A stretch of DNA of 64,000 bases from Mycobacterium sp. 1245111.1 (GCF_001673405.1 NZ_LZLV01000001.1:1-64000); one strand, 5' to 3'; shown: positions 36,227-44,657, counted from the stretch's first letter. The notes: generated from the sequence alone by a model not told the origin. Numbers and translations are program-made.

Positions 36227-37426
36227 ATGTCCGACGTGCCGCACCGCGCGACTGGCGGCGAGGTCGAGCTTGGCACGTTGCTGGCGCTGCTACACGGCAC
36301 TGATGACCGGTATCAAACCGTCCAAGCGACCTACCGCACCTGGCGCCACGAACAGCGCCTGCACGAGGCTTTCCGCGCCAACACCGAAGACCAGAAGCGT
36401 CGCGGCGTTTCGTTCGCCGCCGTCGCCGCCGTCGGCAGTAGCGGCGAGCCCGCGCCCCCGGAAACCGAAGAGACGGTGCGCATCTGGCGCGAGGGCCAGC
36501 GCTTCCGCGAAGAGCTGCATGGCGGCCGCCGGGACGGTTACTACGGCGTCGCCGACGGTCCACGGTGGTGGTTCTGGGACGAGCAGATGGGCGCCATGAG
36601 CAACCAGGACAATCCGAGTGCGCAGAGCGCCGTCGGGCAGCGGCTCCAAGTCATGCTCAATCCCATTCCGCTGCTTAGCTCGCTGCGCTTTCGCGTGACT
36701 GGCAACTCCCAGGTCGCGGGTCGAGCCGCCATGACAGCGCACGCCACCGCCCGCCCCCACGATCCGCGCCGCGGCGGGTTCGGCTTCGAACTTCACGAGC
36801 TCGGCATCGGCGCCCAGCACTATCAGCTCGAGGTCGACCAGGACCGCGGAGTGCTACTGGCGGTTACCGCCTTTCGCGACGAGCAGCCCTTCCACAAGAT
36901 CACCACACTCGCCATTCGCTTCGACGAACCGATCGAACCCGAGATCTTCCAGTTCACGCCACCGGGCGGCGAACAGATCCAGCTCAGCCAAACTCGCCCT
37001 CGCCCGCAACACATCACAGTCACTGAAGCGCAGCAGCGCGCCCCCTTCACCGTCTTTGTGCCAGATCGCGTGCCCGAAGGGTGGCAGCTGCGCTGCATGT
37101 TCATCGAAGCCAGCACACGGCCACCATCGCCCGCGCAGGTCGCGCTGAGCTACCGGTCGATGGACGGGCACCAGAGCATCTCAATCTCGCAGGTGGCTGC
37201 GTCTGATCGCGCTTCGCACTTCGGGAGCATGATCAACGATGAGGACTGGCACGCGGTGGTCCACGACGGGACGTCGATCAAACTCAGCCCAGCCGAATGG
37301 CCCCAAGCCCAAGCAAACCTCGAACGCGACGGAACACTGGTATTCCTCACATCCAACAACCTCACCAGCGAGCAACTCGCAACGACCGCTGCCGGCCTCA
37401 AACCCGCACCCAGCACCAGCATCTAA
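36227..37426 (+). CDS. LolA-like protein without signal peptide, function unknown
   Basis: A 399-residue protein. The middle part (FRVTGNSQVAGRAAM, then HYQLEVDQDRGVLLAVTAFR and PEIFQFTPPGGEQ) reads like the LolA/LppX/RseB-type lipid-binding beta fold, in which a Trp/Arg-rich strand region (IWREGQRFREE, DGPRWWFWDE) comes first. Yet the N-terminus MSDVPHRATGGEVEL is hydrophilic, with no signal peptide or membrane helix, so the protein should be cytoplasmic unless exported otherwise. A second domain (residues about 285-399) ends the protein. It diverges from cyp130 and lies at the left edge of an insertion relative to the M. tuberculosis order. The fold assignment is inference. Confidence 0.75.
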   Translation: MSDVPHRATGGEVELGTLLALLHGTDDRYQTVQATYRTWRHEQRLHEAFRANTEDQKRRGVSFAAVAAVGSSGEPAPPETEETVRIWREGQRFREELHGGRRDGYYGVADGPRWWFWDEQMGAMSNQDNPSAQSAVGQRLQVMLNPIPLLSSLRFRVTGNSQVAGRAAMTAHATARPHDPRRGGFGFELHELGIGAQHYQLEVDQDRGVLLAVTAFRDEQPFHKITTLAIRFDEPIEPEIFQFTPPGGEQIQLSQTRPRPQHITVTEAQQRAPFTVFVPDRVPEGWQLRCMFIEASTRPPSPAQVALSYRSMDGHQSISISQVAASDRASHFGSMINDEDWHAVVHDGTSIKLSPAEWPQAQANLERDGTLVFLTSNNLTSEQLATTAAGLKPAPSTSI

Positions 37427-37502
37427 CGGGCAACCGCTCCAACCGATTTGATGCATCGCCGCCCGATTCTGGGTCGGCTCCGGAAGCTTAAAGCACGACG
37501 TC

Positions 37503-37793
37503 GTGGCGGACCTGCGCTGTCGGCGAGCAGGGCTGGATCAAGCTGCGGAAGCACTGATTTCGACCGCAGAACAGTACCTCGATACCCAAAGCCTCGATCG
37601 ACCTCACCTCGCGGGCAATTCCGGCGGCGCCACGGTCGCAACTGAATTGGCCCGACGTGGGCGAGCGGCCACCGTCTGCGCCCTACCGCCGGGAGGCCTC
37701 TGGGCAGACAACACCAGCCCGGCGGCACGACGAGTAAACGCAGATTCCTCCGAGCTGACAGTCACTGTGCGGGCGGCCTCACCGCTTCGGTGA
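37503..37793 (+). pseudogene. Alpha/beta hydrolase remnant
   Basis: A short reading frame here contains SLDRPHLAGNSGGATVATEL followed by ARRGRAATVCALPPGGLW. This is the nucleophile-elbow region of an alpha/beta hydrolase (normal form GNSLGG), with one residue missing from the elbow. The flanking parts of the fold, including the oxyanion strand, acid and catalytic His, are absent. The 335 bases between the genes at 36227 and 37762 hold nothing else recognisable. It is a decayed fragment, not a functional enzyme. Confidence 0.6.
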
Positions 37794-38565
37794 ACGCCAG
37801 CGGGTCTTGGTCGTGCGCCAGATGTCCCACATTCGGTATCACCACTGTGCGCAGGTCGCTGCGGTGGCGAGCGAAGCGGGCGTGGATCCGGTGTAGCCAA
37901 CGCGGGCTCTGATCACCCAGGACCCATGTCATGGGCACCCGCGCGGCAGCGACAGCCCGAGTGGCGACGTGCTCGACCGCGACGCCGAACGGGTGCAGAT
38001 CGAATTCAGCTATGACCGGTTCGACGTTCCGCCGCATGCCGTCACGCACACGCTCGTCAGCCAGGTCGTAAGCGTTGCCCCCTGACCGAAGGGCGTAGAC
38101 GAAACGGAAAAATTCTTCGCCGGCCTCGGCGCGACGTCCGCGAACCTGTTGCCACTTCACGCGAGTCGTCACCGCGAGCACCGCGGGGTCGCCGAGGCGC
38201 AGGCCGTGAAAGGCCGGTTCGACCACACACAGACTGCGCATCCGCGAGGTGTCCTTAGCCGCTAGCGCCATCGACACGTTTCCACCGGAACTCCAGCCCA
38301 CGACATGAGCGGGGCGGTCGCAGACCTCCTCGAGCAAGGCATGGAGGTCGTTGGTGTGGATGCGGTAATCGCGAACCGGCGGATGCGTGGAGCGCCCGTA
38401 TCCCCGGCGGTCATAGACGATGACCCGGGCATCCGCAGCAAGCAGATCGACGACCGGATCCCAGGTGCTGGAGTCGGTGCCGGTGCCATGCACGAGGACC
38501 AAGGGCTCGCCGATGCCGTGCACCTCGTAGTGCAGCACGCAACCCGGAACTTTGAGACTCGCCAT
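37762..38565 (-). CDS. Alpha/beta hydrolase
   Basis: The 267-residue enzyme has LVLVHGTGTDSSTWDPV (oxyanion hole), YDRRGYGRS, the elbow GWSSGG (Ser-Ser with the nucleophile in the centre), an acid candidate in VLGDQSP, and the catalytic His in VGHLAHDQDP. ATG 38565 is chosen because GGTGAGGGA lies six bases upstream and hydrolase sequence starts there; the open frame continues upstream without meaning. The substrate is unknown. Its 3' end touches the hydrolase remnant on the other strand. The gene belongs to the 36-44.7 kb insertion. Confidence 0.85.
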   Translation of the reverse strand: MASLKVPGCVLHYEVHGIGEPLVLVHGTGTDSSTWDPVVDLLAADARVIVYDRRGYGRSTHPPVRDYRIHTNDLHALLEEVCDRPAHVVGWSSGGNVSMALAAKDTSRMRSLCVVEPAFHGLRLGDPAVLAVTTRVKWQQVRGRRAEAGEEFFRFVYALRSGGNAYDLADERVRDGMRRNVEPVIAEFDLHPFGVAVEHVATRAVAAARVPMTWVLGDQSPRWLHRIHARFARHRSDLRTVVIPNVGHLAHDQDPLAFTEAVRPPAQ

Positions 38566-38725
38566 GTTCGGTCCCTCACCGCACTCGATGCTTTCGTGCG
38601 AATCTCCCACAGCGGGCGCGATGACGCCAGATGGTTGGAAGCCCGCTGGTCCTGCCTCATGACACATCGGCAAGCGGCGCTTCAGAGGACGAGTATGTGG
38701 GCGGCAGCGACCCTTTCGGCTGAGG

Positions 38726-38914
38726 CTAGGAGGCTGCTCGCCGTAGCCGTCGCACGTCGTGTTCGGCGCAGCCCACGCGGTCGGCGGCCTCGGCGACCGA
38801 CAGCTCTGGGTTGAGCAGGGTTTGCATTTCCTCGGCCGAGAATGACGGTTCGACATCCCATGGTGCCTGATCCCAGCCGGCGTCCGAAAAGCCGGCAAAC
38901 AGAGGGTCGCTCAT
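38726..38914 (-). CDS. Small helix-turn-helix-like protein
   Basis: A 62-residue reading frame starting at ATG 38914, with AAGGAAA spaced correctly upstream. The first half is acidic and aromatic (LFAGFSDAGWDQAPWD). The second half, ELSVAEAADRVGCAEHDVRR, looks like a helix-turn-helix of the kind in small BldC- or XRE-like proteins. It diverges from the patatin gene and lies upstream of the hydrolase on the same strand, so it could regulate either. Short length and lack of a clear family limit confidence. Confidence 0.5.
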   Translation of the reverse strand: MSDPLFAGFSDAGWDQAPWDVEPSFSAEEMQTLLNPELSVAEAADRVGCAEHDVRRLRRAAS

Positions 38915-39257
38915 CAAGTTTCCTTGGATCATGCGAGGGCAGACCTCGGTGAGGTCCTGCGTCCCGCGCGAAATGACAAGAACTCCGGCGGCTGGCTGTG
39001 CCGCACGAGTATGTTCCGATTTTAACGGCGCCGGTGTGCGTTCGCAGCGCGAGACGGTGCCGGATTGGCGCGCAGGCGAACATCTTTCACTCGGAGATCA
39101 GCAACGTCGCTCTCCGATGACGCCGATGGGGTGGAAACGCAGTGCAGGACGCTGCCCAGCCCGGCCGCGAAAAACGGCATTCGCCGGACAGCGCGCGGAT
39201 CTTGAGCCTGTACTTGAGTCACATTTTCACGGGGACCAATCATCCGCGGAGGCAGAC
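38915..39257. other. Intergenic region before the patatin gene
   Basis: Of 343 bases upstream of the chosen patatin start, the open frame runs through in phase but the residues are Arg/Cys-rich and unlike a patatin N-terminus. A GGAGG ribosome site lies at the right edge. I see no gene; the promoters for the small HTH gene and the patatin gene should be here. Confidence 0.4.
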
Positions 39258-40328
39258 GTGGCAAAGGCAGGCAGTCAGGCGGGTCGGGGCAAGACACTTG
39301 AAAGGCGAGCGCAGGACGGACTGGGCGTGGACCTCGTTCTCGAGGGCGGGGGAGTCAAGGGGATCGGCTTGGTTGGGGCCGTCCTGGCCCTGCATCAGGC
39401 GGGCTACGTCTTTCCTCGCATCGGGGGCACGTCGGCCGGCGCCATTGTGGCCGCCCTCATCGCCGCATATCAGGTCAGGGACGTCCCGCTGACCCAGCTT
39501 CAGACGGACATGGCCGAGCTGGACTACACCCAGTTCATGCAGAAGACCTGGGCCGAGAAGCACCTGGGTCTGATCGGGAACGCCGCAGCCCTGGTGAGCC
39601 ACCAGGGCCTGTACGCCAGTTCCTACGTTGAAGATTGGCTGACCTCCAAGCTAGAGCCGCTGGGCATCCGCACTTTCGCCGACCTCAAGATCACTGGGGA
39701 CAGCGGCACCGCCCTGGCCCCGTACCAGCGCTACCGGCTGGTCACCCATACCTCGGACCTGACCCGCGGCACCCTGGTTCGGCTGCCTTGGGACCTGCAT
39801 TACTACCTGCTGAGCGGTGAGGGTCAAGGGGATGCGGCGAAGCAGATCGAGGTCATCGACAGCTACCGGATCGTGGACGCGGTCCGTGCCTCGATGTCGA
39901 TCCCGTTCTTCTTTCAACCCTTCGAGCAGAAGACGGCCCGGGGCATCTGCACGTGGGTCGACGGTGGGCTGCTGCAGAACTTCCCGGTCACCGTATTCGA
40001 CCGGACCGACGGCAAGCCTAACCGGTGGCCGACGTTCGGGATAAAGCTCTCATCGCGGCCGGCGATGAACACCCCGGACGTGCCGGTGCAGGGCGATCTC
40101 CACGAGGTCGTCGCGATTGCGCACACGGCCATCGGCGAGTGGAACCGCTACCCGCTGGCCGATGAGGGCGTCGGCGCCCGAACGGTGTTCGTGGACACGA
40201 TGGGCATCGCCAGCACCAATTTCGGGCTGACGACGGACCAGCGCGACGCGCTATTCCGCAACGGCCAGGACGCGGCGGAAAAGTTCCTGGCCGCCTGGGA
40301 CAAGGCTCACCCCACGCCAAGGCGTTAG
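39258..40328 (+). CDS. Patatin-like phospholipase
   Basis: The 356-residue protein has the complete patatin set: the oxyanion loop EGGGVKGIGLVG, the nucleophile GGTSAG about 30 residues later, and the catalytic Asp in WVDGGLLQNFPV. It should hydrolyse acyl chains from phospholipids or other lipids. GTG 39258 is chosen because GCGGAGG lies six bases upstream; the open frame starts 109 codons earlier with improbable residues. There is no signal peptide. It lies in the insertion between cyp130 and the Rv1257c-like gene, and its 3' end converges with the F420-type oxidoreductase gene. Confidence 0.87.
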   Translation: MAKAGSQAGRGKTLERRAQDGLGVDLVLEGGGVKGIGLVGAVLALHQAGYVFPRIGGTSAGAIVAALIAAYQVRDVPLTQLQTDMAELDYTQFMQKTWAEKHLGLIGNAAALVSHQGLYASSYVEDWLTSKLEPLGIRTFADLKITGDSGTALAPYQRYRLVTHTSDLTRGTLVRLPWDLHYYLLSGEGQGDAAKQIEVIDSYRIVDAVRASMSIPFFFQPFEQKTARGICTWVDGGLLQNFPVTVFDRTDGKPNRWPTFGIKLSSRPAMNTPDVPVQGDLHEVVAIAHTAIGEWNRYPLADEGVGARTVFVDTMGIASTNFGLTTDQRDALFRNGQDAAEKFLAAWDKAHPTPRR

Positions 40329-40341
40329 CGCGACAACGTTG

Positions 40342-41268
40342 TCAGTCGGGCAGTCCCAGAACCTGTTTGAGCGCTTTGCCGACGGCCGCGATCGAGCCCG
40401 GAGTGTAGGCAGGCATGTTGAAAATGACCCCGCCCACACCGGCGTCGAGAACCTTGGTCTTGATCTGGTCGGCAATGGACTCGGGTGTGCCGACTGCGGC
40501 GCGCTGCTGGAACTCCGGGGGCACCGAGTCGATGGTGACGTTTGGATCGTGGATCACACTCAGCAGTGTGCTGGTTTCCAGCGTCGCCGGATCGCGGCCC
40601 GCCTCCTCGCAACGTTCTTGCACGACCTTCACCTTGTTGGCCAGCTGATCCAACGACGCGATGAGATTGAGGTGGTCGAAGTGCTTGACCGCCAACGGGA
40701 TCGTCTTTTTCTCCCCGCTGCCGCCGATCATCAGCGGAATGCGGTCGCGCAAGCGCGGATTCGCGAACGCGTCCTTGGTCTTGTAGTAAACGCCGTCGAC
40801 GGTGACGCGCTCACCTCTGATCATTGGCAGGATGATCTCGAGCGCTTCGTTGAGCTTCTTGAACCGGTCGGTGAACGTACCGAATTCGAAGCCCAGGGAG
40901 TCGTGCTCCAACTCGAACCAGCCCGCGCCGATACCCAGAATCGCGCGACCTTGACTGATGACGTCAAGCGTGGTGATCGCCTTGGTCAGGAGGGTGGGGT
41001 TCCGGTAGGTGTTGCCGGTGACCAGCGTGCCGAGCTGTACCGACTCGGTGGCCGCCGCGAGCGCGCCGAGCGCGGTGTATGCCTCCAGCATCGGTTCGGT
41101 CGGTTCACCAAGGCCGGGCAATTGGTAGAAGTGGTCCATCACGAACACCGCGTCGAAGCCGGCGGCTTCGGCTTCCTGCGCCTGCGCGATGACTGTCGGG
41201 AAGAGCTCCTCCACACCGGTGCCGTATGAGAAATTCGGGATCTGATAGCCGAGTTTGATTGTCACCAT
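40342..41268 (-). CDS. LLM class F420-dependent oxidoreductase
   Basis: This 308-residue luciferase-like TIM-barrel protein has KLGYQIPNFSYG at the N-terminus, VFVMDHFYQLPGLG, LGTLVTGNTYRNP, the cis-peptide-type LGIGAGWFELEH, and PLMIGGSGEKKT. These are typical of mycobacterial F420-dependent oxidoreductases of the TIGR03560-like kind. It would reduce or oxidise a small organic substrate using F420. The start ATG lies 170 bases from the divergent antitoxin gene. The window has two further deazaflavin-type proteins (43176 and 47993). Confidence 0.87.
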   Translation of the reverse strand: MVTIKLGYQIPNFSYGTGVEELFPTVIAQAQEAEAAGFDAVFVMDHFYQLPGLGEPTEPMLEAYTALGALAAATESVQLGTLVTGNTYRNPTLLTKAITTLDVISQGRAILGIGAGWFELEHDSLGFEFGTFTDRFKKLNEALEIILPMIRGERVTVDGVYYKTKDAFANPRLRDRIPLMIGGSGEKKTIPLAVKHFDHLNLIASLDQLANKVKVVQERCEEAGRDPATLETSTLLSVIHDPNVTIDSVPPEFQQRAAVGTPESIADQIKTKVLDAGVGGVIFNMPAYTPGSIAAVGKALKQVLGLPD

Positions 41269-41382
41269 TCCGAACCTAGCGGCGATTAAACGGAACCATA
41301 ACCCCGTTTCGCTTGTGGCGAACCGTGGCGGTCGGCCGGCGCCCGCGCTTGAGCAGCCTGCACATTCTTCGCAGTGGTTCGC

Positions 41383-41400
41383 ACAAAATGGACAAAATAG
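41383..41400 (+). promoter_or_regulatory. Tandem 9-bp repeats before the toxin-antitoxin pair
   Basis: ACAAAATGG (41383-41391) is followed directly by ACAAAATAG (41392-41400), in the AT-richest part of the spacer. TAAACT follows at 41402-41407 and could be the -10. The repeats are a good candidate operator for the Phd-type antitoxin, which usually represses its own operon. Confidence 0.45.
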
Positions 41401-41438
41401 CTAAACTGCCCGTGTAGACGACGAGCGAGGAGACCATC

Positions 41439-41783
41439 ATGACCGTCTCGTTCCGCAACCGCGACGGCAAGCTGGTAGACGTCCCCGTGGTGACAGCCAG
41501 CCGACTCAAAAACGAGTTCGGCACCGTCTTCGAGCAGGCCGCAGTCGACGGAGCCGTGGTGATCACCAAGCACGACACCCCGCGGGCGGTGCTGATGTCG
41601 TATGCCGAGTTCGAAGCGCTGATCGCCTCGACCACCCCAGCGCTCGACGACCTCAGCGAGCGCTTCGACACGATGCTGGCCACCATGCAGGCGCCGAAAG
41701 CCAAAGCCGGCGTCGCGGCGGCATTCGATGCGTCCCCTGAGGAGATGGGTGCCGCGGCGGTGAAGGCGGCACGCACCCCGTAA
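41439..41783 (+). CDS. Phd/YefM-type antitoxin
   Basis: The 114-residue protein has an N-terminal Phd/YefM fold: VPVVTASRLKNEFGTVFEQA, then VVITKHDTPRAVLMSYAEFE. The C-terminal 45 residues are Ala-rich and probably bind and block the toxin. A GAGGAGA ribosome site precedes the ATG. The zeta-type toxin gene follows after nine bases. Pairing of this antitoxin fold with a zeta toxin resembles M. tuberculosis Rv0367c-Rv0366c as I remember it. Confidence 0.85.
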   Translation: MTVSFRNRDGKLVDVPVVTASRLKNEFGTVFEQAAVDGAVVITKHDTPRAVLMSYAEFEALIASTTPALDDLSERFDTMLATMQAPKAKAGVAAAFDASPEEMGAAAVKAARTP

Positions 41784-41792
41784 CGGCGACAC

Positions 41793-42446
41793 ATGTCTGA
41801 TACTTCCGCGACCCCGCCGCGGATATACGTACTTGCCGGCGTCAACGGCGCCGGCAAGAGCAGCATCGTTGGCGCCACCATCCGCGACAACGGCGGCGAG
41901 TACTACAACCCCGACGAGGCCGCGCGAGCGATCATTGCGGCCAATCCCGGACTCGGCCAAACCGCGGCCAACGCCGCCGCGTGGACACAGGGCCGCAGGC
42001 TGCTGCAGCGGGCGATCGACGAAGGGCTCGACTTCACCATCGAAACCACCCTCGGCGGCAACACGATGCCGGCGCTACTGGCCGAGGCCGCGCAGCGCGG
42101 GGTCGAGATTCGCCTCTTTTTCGTCGGACTCGAGAGCGCCGAGGCGCACATCGAACGAGTGCGGCAACGAGTCCGCGCCGGCGGGCACGACATTCCCGAA
42201 GCCGCCATCCGCCGCCGCTATCGGCACAGCCGGATCAACCTGATCAAGCTGCTGCCGGCACTGACCGGGCTGAAGATGTATGACAACTCGGCCGTCGCCG
42301 ACCCCGCGACCGGACAGGCGCCCAAGCCGATCCTCGTGTTGCACCTCCAGCGCGGCAGCATTGTCGGGCCGTCCGATTTGAGCTCGACGCCGCGGTGGGC
42401 GCGCCCCATTGTGGCTGCGGCGCTGGAACTTTCACAAGTTCGCTGA
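41793..42446 (+). CDS. Zeta-type toxin kinase
   Basis: This 217-residue P-loop kinase has Walker A AGVNGAGKSS at about residues 12-21, YYNPDEAAR (substrate-site Asp/Glu region), TIETTLGG, and the lid-type basic segment RRRYRHSRINL. Zeta toxins phosphorylate UDP-N-acetylglucosamine and poison peptidoglycan synthesis; the same fold is also seen in nucleotide kinases. All key residues are present, so it should be active. It is the second gene of the operon with the antitoxin. Confidence 0.85.
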   Translation: MSDTSATPPRIYVLAGVNGAGKSSIVGATIRDNGGEYYNPDEAARAIIAANPGLGQTAANAAAWTQGRRLLQRAIDEGLDFTIETTLGGNTMPALLAEAAQRGVEIRLFFVGLESAEAHIERVRQRVRAGGHDIPEAAIRRRYRHSRINLIKLLPALTGLKMYDNSAVADPATGQAPKPILVLHLQRGSIVGPSDLSSTPRWARPIVAAALELSQVR

Positions 42447-42540
42447 TCGTGTCGGTGCATCTTGGGTCATCGTGGTCAAGTCCCTGTCAAACTCGTTGAC
42501 ATCTTCCGGTCTGTGCACGCGGGGATGTGCCGGAAACCGT

Positions 42541-42651
42541 TGAGGTCCCGTTGTGGATGATGCGGCTGAAGATGTCGTCGCCAGGCTCGGCGCGCAGCTG
42601 GTCGATGCGCTCGCCGATCTGACGTCCGCTGTCGCGCAAGGTGTTCATGCC
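42541..42651 (-). pseudogene. Cytochrome P450 relic
   Basis: On the minus strand one frame reads GERIDQLRAEPGDDIFSRII, which is the D/E-helix linker typical of bacterial P450s (consensus-like RRAxPGDDLxS). Nothing P450-like remains on either side: the I helix and haem loop are missing. The fragment lies head to head with the truncated TetR gene, at the place where the TetR N-terminus should be. Confidence 0.5.
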
Positions 42652-43183
42652 GCGACGAAACACCTTCCAGCACCAGCGCGCCACCGTGCGTGCCATCGCC
42701 GCCGACGCCGGTGTTGACGTCGCGATGGTCTACTACTTCTTCGGCAACAAGGAGGGTCTGTTCACCGCGGCCGCGGTGACCGGGCCCGAGCACCCGCTGC
42801 ACCAGCTGATCACGTTGCTCGACGAAGGGCCCGAAGATGTCGGGCCCCGACTGGTACGAAAATTCGTCGAACGTTGGGACGCCGGGTCGGAATTCGAACC
42901 TCTCGTGGCACTGTGGAACGCCGCACCGCTACTTCCACAGGCACGAAACATGCTGCACAGCAGCCTTGTCGGTCCGCTCGCGAAGCGGGTCGGCAACGAA
43001 TTCGGGGTTTCCGACGCCGAATTACGTCTTGAGCTGGTAGCCAGTCACCTGATCGGGCTCGCGTTCGCACGCTACCAATTGAAGATCGAACCCATTGCCT
43101 CCGCGAGCATTAACCAATTGGTCGCCTCCATCGGATTCACGGTCGAGCGATACCTGACCGACCCGACGGCCGTCTCTAACTGA
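42641..43183 (+). pseudogene. TetR family regulator, 5'-truncated
   Basis: The frame gives 180 residues. RATVRAIAADAGVDVAMVYY followed by FFGNKEGLF is the second half of a TetR DNA-binding domain, and the C-terminal regulatory domain is complete. The first helix (usually ILDAAxxLFAExG) is absent; instead there are 12 unrelated residues from the direction of a P450 relic. Without helix 1 the DNA-binding domain is unlikely to fold well. No good ribosome site is seen. I judge it broken, although a protein could still be made. Confidence 0.6.
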
Positions 43184-43613
43184 ACTCGCAGATCACCACC
43201 GGGATGTCGCGTGTGGTTCGTCGTTGATATCCGGCGTAACCCTTATATGCCGCAACGATTTGCGGCCATAGCTCGGCTTTCTCTGTCGGGTCGGCCGTCC
43301 GCGCGCGAACCTTGTGTCGCTCACCGTCGATCACGATTTCGGCATCCGGGTGAGCCCGCAGATTCTGGTACCAATCGGGGTTGCGGTCGTCGCCACCTTT
43401 GGATGCGACGAGCACTACGCGATGCTCGTCGTGGATCGGTGCGGTCAGAAAGCAGGACCGGGGGAGCCCGGATTTGCGTCCTTTGGTGTGGAGCTCGACC
43501 AGCGGCATCCCGAATGGCTTGGCCAGCAGCCTGTTCCCGGTAGTCGCAAGAATGACGCGGTGCGCCAAGTTCATCAGCTTGGCGCCGTTGTCCTTGATGG
43601 AGTTGAGATTCAT
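43176..43613 (-). CDS. DDN-type F420-dependent nitroreductase family protein
   Basis: The 145-residue split-barrel protein has MPLVELHTKGRKSG, SCFLTAPIHD, VLVASKGGDDRNPDWYQNLR and a C-terminal RDIPVVICEF. These are hallmarks of the deazaflavin-dependent nitroreductase family (M. tuberculosis Ddn and its relatives), which use F420H2 to reduce quinones or other membrane substrates. ATG 43613 overlaps the stop of the VOC gene (ATGA), so the two are one operon. It converges with the truncated TetR gene by a few bases. Confidence 0.88.
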   Translation of the reverse strand: MNLNSIKDNGAKLMNLAHRVILATTGNRLLAKPFGMPLVELHTKGRKSGLPRSCFLTAPIHDEHRVVLVASKGGDDRNPDWYQNLRAHPDAEIVIDGERHKVRARTADPTEKAELWPQIVAAYKGYAGYQRRTTRDIPVVICEFS

Positions 43614-44041
43614 TGCAGCTCCTCTGCAAGCATGACGATGATGCCGCTCGGCCCGCGGACGTAGGTGAGCTTGTACGTATCTTGATAGTTCGCCACGCCG
43701 CGAAGCGGATAGCAACCATGTCGCGCGGCGATTGCGAGGGCTTCGTCGATGTCGTCGACGGAGAACGCGACGCGGTGCATGCCAACGTCGTTGGGCGAAG
43801 TCGGCTTCGATTCAATCGCCTGGGGATGGATGTACTCGAAGAGCTCCAGACGACCGTGACCGTCCGGCGTCTCGAGCATCGCGATCTTGGCGTGGTTCCC
43901 GTCGAGGCCGACGGCGGTGTCGGTCCACTCGCCGCTGACCGTGTCACGCCCCACCACTGTGAGCCCGAGATCGGTGAAAAAGGCGATCGTCGCGTCGAGG
44001 TCGAGAACGGCGATCCCGACATTTTCGAGTTTGATGGCCAT
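43610..44041 (-). CDS. VOC / glyoxalase family protein (methylmalonyl-CoA epimerase-like)
   Basis: The 143-residue protein has paired beta-alpha-beta modules: LENVGIAVLDLDATIAFFTD, LELFEYIHP, MHRVAFSVDDIDEALAIA, and YVRGPSGIIVMLAEEL. Likely metal ligands include the Glu in LELFEY, the His in MHRVAF and the late Glu in MLAEE. Methylmalonyl-CoA epimerase-like or glyoxalase/dioxygenase-like roles are possible; the substrate is unknown. An ATG three codons upstream (44050) is an alternative start. It is translationally coupled to the nitroreductase gene downstream. Confidence 0.85.
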   Translation of the reverse strand: MAIKLENVGIAVLDLDATIAFFTDLGLTVVGRDTVSGEWTDTAVGLDGNHAKIAMLETPDGHGRLELFEYIHPQAIESKPTSPNDVGMHRVAFSVDDIDEALAIAARHGCYPLRGVANYQDTYKLTYVRGPSGIIVMLAEELQ

Positions 44042-44105
44042 TGGTCGCATGCTACCCAGCGGGCGACGCCGCTCATTTCCCGGCGACATGGAGGTCTACC
44101 CGGTC

Positions 44106-44657
44106 ATGAGGAAACTGATCTACCCCTTCACCGTGTCCCTGGACGGCTACGTCAACGATAGTGAGGGCGGTATCGACTGGAGCGAACCCGACGACGAGCT
44201 GCACCAATTCCACAACGACCGGTACCGCGAGATCGAGATCTCGCTGCACGGCCGCCGGCTGTACGAGCTGATGGCAGAGCATTGGCCGCACGTGCCGGAG
44301 ACCGCGCCGCCGATACAGCGTGAGTTCGGCCGGCTGTGGACGGACAAGCCCAAGGTCGTCTTCTCCCGGACCCTCACCGAGGTCCACTGGAACAGCACGC
44401 TGGTCAGCGACAACGCGGTCGACGAGGTCCGCACGCTCAAGGCCGGAGGCGACGGCGTGATGGAAGTCGGTGGTGCACACCTCGCAGCCTCGCTGATGCC
44501 ACACGGATTTATCGACGAATACCAGCTGTTTGTCGCACCGGTGGTGCTCGGCGGCGGCACGCGGCTCTTCCCGCCACTCGACAAGCGGCTGCAGCTCCGG
44601 CTGGCCGAAACGAAGCACTTCAACACCGTGGTGATGCTGCGCTACGTCGTCGACTGA
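44106..44657 (+). CDS. Dihydrofolate reductase family (RibD C-terminal-like) protein
   Basis: The 183-residue protein has the fold of RibD C-terminal/YyaP-type reductases: RKLIYPFTVSLDGYVND at the N-terminus, SLHGRRLYELM, KVVFSRTLTEV, GGDGVMEVGGAHLAASLM (NADPH-binding Gly-rich loop) and LFVAPVVLGGGTRLFP. NADPH-dependent reduction of an unknown substrate is expected; it is not the housekeeping folA. ATG 44106 follows GGAGG by about 11 bases; another ATG six codons earlier is possible. Its stop is one base from that of the convergent FAD-oxidase gene. Confidence 0.85.
   Translation: MRKLIYPFTVSLDGYVNDSEGGIDWSEPDDELHQFHNDRYREIEISLHGRRLYELMAEHWPHVPETAPPIQREFGRLWTDKPKVVFSRTLTEVHWNSTLVSDNAVDEVRTLKAGGDGVMEVGGAHLAASLMPHGFIDEYQLFVAPVVLGGGTRLFPPLDKRLQLRLAETKHFNTVVMLRYVVD

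Noticed and set aside
38931-39257. N-terminal extension of the patatin gene
   Set aside because: The frame is open, but the residues are Arg/Cys-rich and unlike any signal or patatin N-terminus. A well-placed GGAGG supports the later GTG.
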